The position numbers and the translations under genes are program-made. From G965220205 sp965220205 (GTDB lineage Bacteria > Chloroflexota > Dehalococcoidia > Lucifugimonadales > Australimonadaceae): DNA of 64,000 nucleotides. Within the stretch, counting starts at the first letter, position 1. Each line of letters begins with the position of its first letter. Below, piece after piece: positions 60,047-64,000 of the stretch. The DNA is taken from positions 2,728,001-2,792,000 of the forward strand of contig OZ244812.1 of assembly GCA_965220205.1 (NCBI GenBank), written 5' to 3'. The notes beneath the pieces are model-generated. The model was not told where the DNA came from and did no database searches. It worked only from the letters and a program-made list of their open reading frames with translations.

Positions 60047-60304
60047 GTGAGCCTCAACATCAAGAACGAAGAGGCCTGTCGGCTTGCCAGTGAGTTGGCC
60101 AACCTTACCGGCGAGACCATGACCGGCGCGATCACGGTCGCGCTCAGGGAACGTTTGGAGCGCGAGAGGCGCGAACGCAGCATCGAGGCTCGTACCCGGG
60201 AGTTGCACGCCATCGGGCAACGCTGCGCTCGCCTGCTGCTCGACGGGCCGTCGGCCGTTGAGCACGGCGATTTCCTCTATGACGAGCGAGGCCTGCCCAA
60301 GTGA
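60047..60304 (+). CDS. vapB: VapB-type antitoxin
   Basis: Antitoxin of 85 aa from GTG 60047 with GGGAGG upstream. The N-terminus SLNIKNEEACRLASELANLTGETMTGAITVALRERLERERR is the Rv0623-like transcription factor fold, and the C-terminal tail (YDERGLPK) should wrap the toxin. It overlaps vapC by 4 nt. It represses its own promoter in related systems. Confidence 0.88.
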   Translation: MSLNIKNEEACRLASELANLTGETMTGAITVALRERLERERRERSIEARTRELHAIGQRCARLLLDGPSAVEHGDFLYDERGLPK

Positions 60305-60687
60305 TTGTCGACACGTCAGCGGTCCTGGCGGTCCTGTTTGGCGAGCCGGACGCCGAGCGCTACGAGAGGGCGATAGCCGGAGCTTCACGTTGCCGCATGT
60401 CGGTCGCTAGCTTTCTGGAGGCGGCCATTGTCCTCGAAAGCCGCGGCGGCGCGGCGGGCGGACATGAGCTTGACCTCTTTGTGGAAAGAGCGCCGATCGA
60501 GCTTGTGCCGGTCACCGCCGACCAGGCGCAGGCCGCGCGCCGGGCCTGGCGGCGATTCGGCAAGGGAAACCACCCGGCAGAACTGAACTTCGGCGACTGC
60601 TTCGCCTACGCGCTGGCGGAGGCTACCCGTGAGCCCCTCTTGTTCAAGGGCGAGGACTTCGCGCTTACCGATATCGAGGCCGCATGA
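60301..60687 (+). CDS. vapC: VapC PIN-domain toxin
   Basis: Ribonuclease toxin of 128 aa starting at GTG 60301. PIN acidic residues are visible: IVDTSAVLAVLFGEPDAERY (Asp4), SFLEAAIVLE (Glu), LNFGDCFAYALA (Asp) and FKGEDFALTDI (Asp). It probably cleaves a tRNA or rRNA, as VapC proteins do. It is paired with VapB and stands between the mutasome and a dehydrogenase gene. Confidence 0.9.
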   Translation: MIVDTSAVLAVLFGEPDAERYERAIAGASRCRMSVASFLEAAIVLESRGGAAGGHELDLFVERAPIELVPVTADQAQAARRAWRRFGKGNHPAELNFGDCFAYALAEATREPLLFKGEDFALTDIEAA

Positions 60688-60823
60688 CGCCACGGAGGAG
60701 CCCTCTCACCGATGGTTGAGCGGGTGGCGCAGTAGGGACAGCCCCGCCCTTGGACGTCCCGGTTGGCTCAGGGGATGTTGCTGGATGTTGCACTTGGGTC
60801 CAAGGTCTTACCCTGGGACGCGC

Positions 60824-60829
60824 TAGAAT
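60824..60829 (+). promoter_or_regulatory. -10 element TAGAAT for a leaderless start
   Basis: TAGAAT ends 7 nt before ATG 60837, so the A of the start codon is the expected transcript start. No Shine-Dalgarno sequence is present and the next upstream gene ends 136 nt away. Confidence 0.5.
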
Positions 60830-60836
60830 CTCTCCC

Positions 60837-61907
60837 ATGCCTGACCTCCCGAACAACCTCAATCTGCTCCTCTTCATGGATCCCGACGACGCGCTCATCG
60901 CGGAGCTGGAGGCCGTGGCCCCCGGACGCCTGAGCGTTGCCGCCGCGCCTGGCCAAGCGTTCGTAGACGACGCCGGCATGCACCCCCCGACGACCGGCCT
61001 GTGGAAGGAGCAGCCGTGGAACGTTGACTTCACCCCTGAGGAATGCGAGCGGCTTCTGCGCGAGGCCCACATCCTCGTCGTCACGCTCCCATACCCCAAG
61101 CGCCTGCTGCCCCGCATGCCCAACCTGCTCTGGGCGCAGTATCTCTGGGCCGGCATCTCCGACCTCCGCTACTCCGACCTCTGGGGCTCTCACGTCCGCG
61201 TCGGCTCGTCCCGCGGGCACGTCGAGACCCTCCCCATCGCTGAGATGGTCATCGCCGCCGCGCTCTACTTCGCCAAGGAGCTCGGCCTCGCTGCCCGCCA
61301 GACCGCGGACGGCGAGCTGGACGCCGCCCCTTACGACCTCCGCCTCCTCGCAGGCAGAACCATGGGCGTGATCGGTCTTGGCGGCATCGGCCTACAGATC
61401 GGTCGGCTCGCCAAGGCCATGGGCATGCGCGTCCTCGCCACCCGCCGCTCCGCGGACCGCCGCGCGCAGAACATCGGCGACGTCGACCTCCTCTACCCAC
61501 CGTCCGAGCTGGCGGCGATGCTCCCCGAGTGCGACTATGTGGCCCTGGCCCCCGTCCTCACTGACGACACGCTGCGGATGATCAACCACGCCTCGCTCGC
61601 CTCCATGAGAGACGGCGCCGTCCTTATCAACGTAGGCCGCGGCGAACTCATCGACGAGGATGCCCTCAAGGATGCCTTGCGCTCCGGCAAACTGCGCGGG
61701 GCCTACCTCGACGTCTACGACGACGAATGGTCGCGCCTCCCCGATCCTGAGCTGATGGCCCTCCCCAACGTCATCATGACCCCCCATAACTCCGGCCACG
61801 TTGACGTTCCCTCCACCTTCTCAATAGACATCCTCAAAGAGAACATCCAACGCTTCCTGGCCGGCGCTCCCCTCATCAACGAAGTCGACTGGGCCCGCGG
61901 CTACTAG
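60837..61907 (+). CDS. D-2-hydroxyacid dehydrogenase (NAD-binding)
   Basis: Oxidoreductase of 356 aa acting on 2-hydroxy/2-oxo acids. It has the Rossmann motif GLGGIGLQIG near residue 180, the catalytic Arg in VLINVGRGELIDEDAL, and a C-terminal DPELMALPNVIMTPHNSGH with the catalytic His. The N-terminal catalytic domain is about 35 residues longer than in D-lactate dehydrogenase. The ATG is the first after a TAGAAT -10. The substrate is unknown, and no neighbouring gene gives a clue. Confidence 0.88.
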   Translation: MPDLPNNLNLLLFMDPDDALIAELEAVAPGRLSVAAAPGQAFVDDAGMHPPTTGLWKEQPWNVDFTPEECERLLREAHILVVTLPYPKRLLPRMPNLLWAQYLWAGISDLRYSDLWGSHVRVGSSRGHVETLPIAEMVIAAALYFAKELGLAARQTADGELDAAPYDLRLLAGRTMGVIGLGGIGLQIGRLAKAMGMRVLATRRSADRRAQNIGDVDLLYPPSELAAMLPECDYVALAPVLTDDTLRMINHASLASMRDGAVLINVGRGELIDEDALKDALRSGKLRGAYLDVYDDEWSRLPDPELMALPNVIMTPHNSGHVDVPSTFSIDILKENIQRFLAGAPLINEVDWARGY

Positions 61908-62048
61908 CAAGAAGACACACGGGCGACAACGACATTCGGTAAGCTCGGCGTGGCAAGCGCCCTAACCCTCGGCGGCGTCAGGTTGGATGGGGCACGTGTG
62001 CTCCCACCCGCTGAACAACGTTCGTGGGAGACGACAGCTGCTTTGCGC

Positions 62049-62069
62049 CGCGGGCCGTTCTAGCCCGCG
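62049..62069. terminator. Small hairpin between convergent genes
   Basis: CGCGGGC and GCCCGCG flank a 7-nt loop and overlap the stop of the DUF4287 gene. There is no T run; a bidirectional terminator is only possible. Confidence 0.25.
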
Positions 62070-62626
62070 CCGCCGTTTGTCAGGACGCCCGCTAGCCGAC
62101 CGAGCGCTGCCTTCCAGTAGGCCCGCATCTCTTCGACCTTCCGCTGGTCTGCCAGCTTCGAGTGTTGGACGGTCACTTGGCTCTTTGCCGGTCCTCTTTC
62201 GTAACAGTTGATGTCGACGCTGGAGGCGCCGTCGTCCCAGATTGCGCGGACCGACTTTGACGCCGTTGCCTTCCGAACGGTCAGCGGCGCCTCGCCCAAC
62301 CAGTTGCTGCGCCCCTTGTCCTCGGCGCAGGCGGCGTAGAGGGCGTCGAGCGGCGCGGCGATGGTCTTGCTCACGCTGACCTGATAGCCACTCAGGCTCT
62401 GGTGCTTCTCCCGCAGTCCGCGTGCGCGTTCGTACTGTACCGTCACTTCCTGGCTCCACCAGGGGGAGACGCTCTGTTGCTCACGCAGATAGGCCGCGAT
62501 CGTCCTGTGCGCCAGCTTGGGAGCGTCGGCGGCATCCAGAATCGCGAACCAATCGTCGCGGCTCCTCCCGGTCGCGCGCAACACCGCCGCGCCGCTCGTC
62601 TCTGATTGCGGTTTCGTTGAGGTCAT
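62060..62626 (-). CDS. DUF4287/SRPBCC-domain protein
   Basis: Protein of 188 aa from ATG 62626. Residues about 20-75 (ATGRSRDDWFAILDAADAPKLAHRTIAAYLREQQSVSPWWSQEVTVQYERARGL) match DUF4287. The rest (YQVSVSKTIAAPLDALYAAC and QVTVQHSKLADQRKVEEMRAYWKAAL) is an AHSA1/SRPBCC-type ligand-binding fold. Proteins with this pair are common and uncharacterised. It follows the DUF2848 gene by 43 nt on the same strand. Confidence 0.8.
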   Translation of the reverse strand: MTSTKPQSETSGAAVLRATGRSRDDWFAILDAADAPKLAHRTIAAYLREQQSVSPWWSQEVTVQYERARGLREKHQSLSGYQVSVSKTIAAPLDALYAACAEDKGRSNWLGEAPLTVRKATASKSVRAIWDDGASSVDINCYERGPAKSQVTVQHSKLADQRKVEEMRAYWKAALGRLAGVLTNGGAG

Positions 62627-62669
62627 CGTGCTCTCTTCGTCCAATCGTTCCGCCCTCTCAGGGCGCGAT

Positions 62670-63410
62670 TCATGGGGCTGCGCGGTCAGGCTGCGGCTGC
62701 GCTTTCAACACTGCCGTGTCGTACCCCAGAGTAGCGAGCGACTGCCCGCCCGTGTCAGTGAGTTCAGCCTCGAAGCGGGGAGCCGCGCGCATCTGGCCGT
62801 CGAGCACCGGCAACGTGCCCGAGAAGACCACGGTTCCAGTACCGAGATCCGGGCCAACGAGGTCGAGCAACTTCTCGGGCCGGATGAGCTGTCCGAGCGT
62901 TCCGTCCTGGTAGTTCGTGAGCCTGCTGCCCTCGCCGGTCCAACTCCGTAGCCGCAGCGCGTCCCGTCGTGGCAGGAGCTCGTCGAGGCGGCACACCTGG
63001 TTGCTCAGCACGCGTGGGTAGACCTGCTTGGACTTCTCGATGGAGAGTGTCTCGAGGCCGCGGTCCGTATGGTCGCTTCCGATGCATACAAAGACGCCAT
63101 CTCTGTCGATGAGCAGCACGTATTCAGCCTCGCCGGACGACGTGTCGTCGTACGCCCAGACAGTCCCGCCGATCTGGAGCGTGGCCGGGTTCGCCACGAA
63201 TATCCAAGGCACGTGTTTCGGGGGCGGCACACCCTGGCGCGCGAGCTCCGCTACGTGCGCGTCCACCGCAGCCGGATGGCGGCCGGTGTAGCCCACGACG
63301 AGCAGTCTGCGGGCAGTGAAGCGTTTCGTGGCTCCGGCATGGCTGAAGGTGAGCGTTCGGCGGGGCGTTCTCATCCGAGTCGGCGCGCCTCTTCCCGGCT
63401 CACCGCTCAT
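62670..63410 (-). CDS. DUF2848 family protein
   Basis: Protein of 246 aa with the DUF2848 pattern: LLVVGYTGRHPAAVDAHVAELA, then GTVWAYDDTSSGEAEYVLLIDRDG and IGSDHTDRGLETLSIEKSKQVYPRVLS. The family is thought to be related to fumarylacetoacetate-hydrolase-type enzymes, but no activity is established to my knowledge. ATG 63410 is chosen for GAGGTGAG 6 nt upstream; it overlaps the cupin gene by 11 nt, so they are co-translated. Confidence 0.82.
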   Translation of the reverse strand: MSGEPGRGAPTRMRTPRRTLTFSHAGATKRFTARRLLVVGYTGRHPAAVDAHVAELARQGVPPPKHVPWIFVANPATLQIGGTVWAYDDTSSGEAEYVLLIDRDGVFVCIGSDHTDRGLETLSIEKSKQVYPRVLSNQVCRLDELLPRRDALRLRSWTGEGSRLTNYQDGTLGQLIRPEKLLDLVGPDLGTGTVVFSGTLPVLDGQMRAAPRFEAELTDTGGQSLATLGYDTAVLKAQPQPDRAAP

Positions 63411-63741
63411 AGCGTCTCACCTCGAACGTCCGGCACCCGTTTCGTGAAACCCAAGGCCCATGAGGCATGCCCGGCGGCCGGCAGGCGTACATGCCGGCGG
63501 TGAACGTCTTGTCCAGCGGGATGTCGTGGATGCTCCCTTCTATGATCCAGACCTCCTCCCAGAAGTCGTGGACCTGCGGGCCCATCGGCGAGGTGTCCGT
63601 CTCCGGCTCGAACCGCAGCAAGCGCGTGTAGTCTCCTGTCTCCTCGTCACGAGAGAGTATCTGCTGACTAAGGCCCTGCACCGGCGCAATCGGTTCGCTC
63701 GGGATGTCGCAGGGGTCGAAGAACTCCAGCTCAGGTTTCAC
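63400..63741 (-). CDS. Small cupin-fold protein
   Basis: A 113-aa protein from GTG 63741, where GAGAGGAG lies upstream; the open frame extends further but into the preceding gene. The sequence carries the cupin histidines (QVHDFWEEVWIIEGSIHD and GMYACRPPGMPHGPW). It probably acts as a metal-dependent enzyme or sensor. It overlaps the DUF2848 gene and the end of the binding-protein gene, so the three form one operon. Confidence 0.78.
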   Translation of the reverse strand: MKPELEFFDPCDIPSEPIAPVQGLSQQILSRDEETGDYTRLLRFEPETDTSPMGPQVHDFWEEVWIIEGSIHDIPLDKTFTAGMYACRPPGMPHGPWVSRNGCRTFEVRRYER

Positions 63742-64000
63742 CGCGCGCACTCCTCTCTTCGGGCGCCCACAGCCGGGCGAACTGGCTCGCAACGACCTCC
63801 GCATAGGGGACTGGTTCGGACAGCAGCCCGATGTCCTGCGCAAACCGGCCCATCGCCGCCACTGCCTCTTCAGATATCGATGGGTCGTAGTACGGCAGGT
63901 CGCGCTCGATGAGCTCCGTGATCAGCGCTGCCTCTTGAGCGGGGAACCGCCTATCGCCGACCTCCCTTGCCCGCGTTGGGGCGGCCTTCAGCAGGCGCTG
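63731..64000 (-). CDS. C-terminus of NMT1-like substrate-binding protein
   Basis: The last 89 residues of a protein whose start is outside the window. DPSISEEAVAAMGRFAQDIGLLSEPVPYAEVVASQF is the typical C-terminal helix pair of NMT1/THI5-like binding proteins. Its TGA at 63731-63733 overlaps the GTG start of the cupin gene. It is the upstream member of this reverse catabolic cluster, and a transporter may continue outside the window. Confidence 0.7.
   Translation of the reverse strand, partial: QRLLKAAPTRAREVGDRRFPAQEAALITELIERDLPYYDPSISEEAVAAMGRFAQDIGLLSEPVPYAEVVASQFARLWAPEERSARGET

Noticed and set aside
1..64000. CRISPR arrays
   Set aside because: No regularly spaced identical repeats with unique spacers were found; the dispersed repeats are irregular and intergenic.

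Overview
High-GC bacterial chromosome segment. The gene set suggests a Chloroflexota-like organism (Dehalococcoidia/SAR202 type), though this is inference: paralogous Rieske oxygenases, carboxymuconolactone decarboxylase (CMD)-family, LigJ-like and PEP-mutase-family enzymes, Ku-based NHEJ with separate ligase and polymerase genes, ImuB/DnaE2 behind a GAAC-N4-GTTC SOS box, many GTG/TTG starts and some leaderless-looking starts. No rRNA or ribosomal protein genes are present to fix the lineage.

Layout. 1-4000: partial Nudix hydrolase, a Rieske oxygenase, and a reverse-strand trio around a TIGR04255 protein. 4001-9218: reverse operon of penicillin acylase, AroE-like, LysR regulator and heme-oxygenase-like enzyme. 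9400-10640: AT-richer patch with a HAD hydrolase flanked by two attC-like sites, read as an integron gene cassette. 10638-16560: purC, a solute-binding protein, an aldolase/LigJ-like pair, a LicD protein and a decayed CMD pseudogene. 16700-21400: NHEJ locus (Ku-ligase on one strand, polymerase with hydrolases on the other). 21777-26886: efflux operon (HlyD-type adaptor, MacB-type ATPase and permease, DUF5666 protein). 27260-36400: PEP-mutase-family and CMD enzymes, cysH behind a poly-cysteine leader and terminator, an HTH gene pair with triplicated cis repeats, a frameshifted Rieske gene, two MFS transporters and tRNA-Met.

36586-54189 is a 17.6 kb integrative element in the 3' end of tRNA-Val. 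A large serine recombinase lies at one end. The two ends rejoin on paper into a 50-bp dyad-symmetric attP. Its cargo is a defence-type operon: XRE-SNF2 helicase with a DUF3883-like end, zeta-like kinase, small partner, OLD-type ATPase/TOPRIM nuclease, DUF1156 methylase, a 42-aa ORF and a DUF499 ATPase. A divergent replication-relaxation-like protein sits beside it.

54226-64000: a C-C hydrolase-like protein, an SOS-controlled imuB-dnaE2 mutasome, VapBC, a leaderless-looking 2-hydroxyacid dehydrogenase, and a reverse catabolic cluster (solute-binding protein, cupin, DUF2848, DUF4287).

Several intergenic gaps hold copies of one modular dispersed repeat family. The strongest candidates for something new are the composite defence operon on its serine-integrase element and the poly-Cys attenuator-like leader of cysH.
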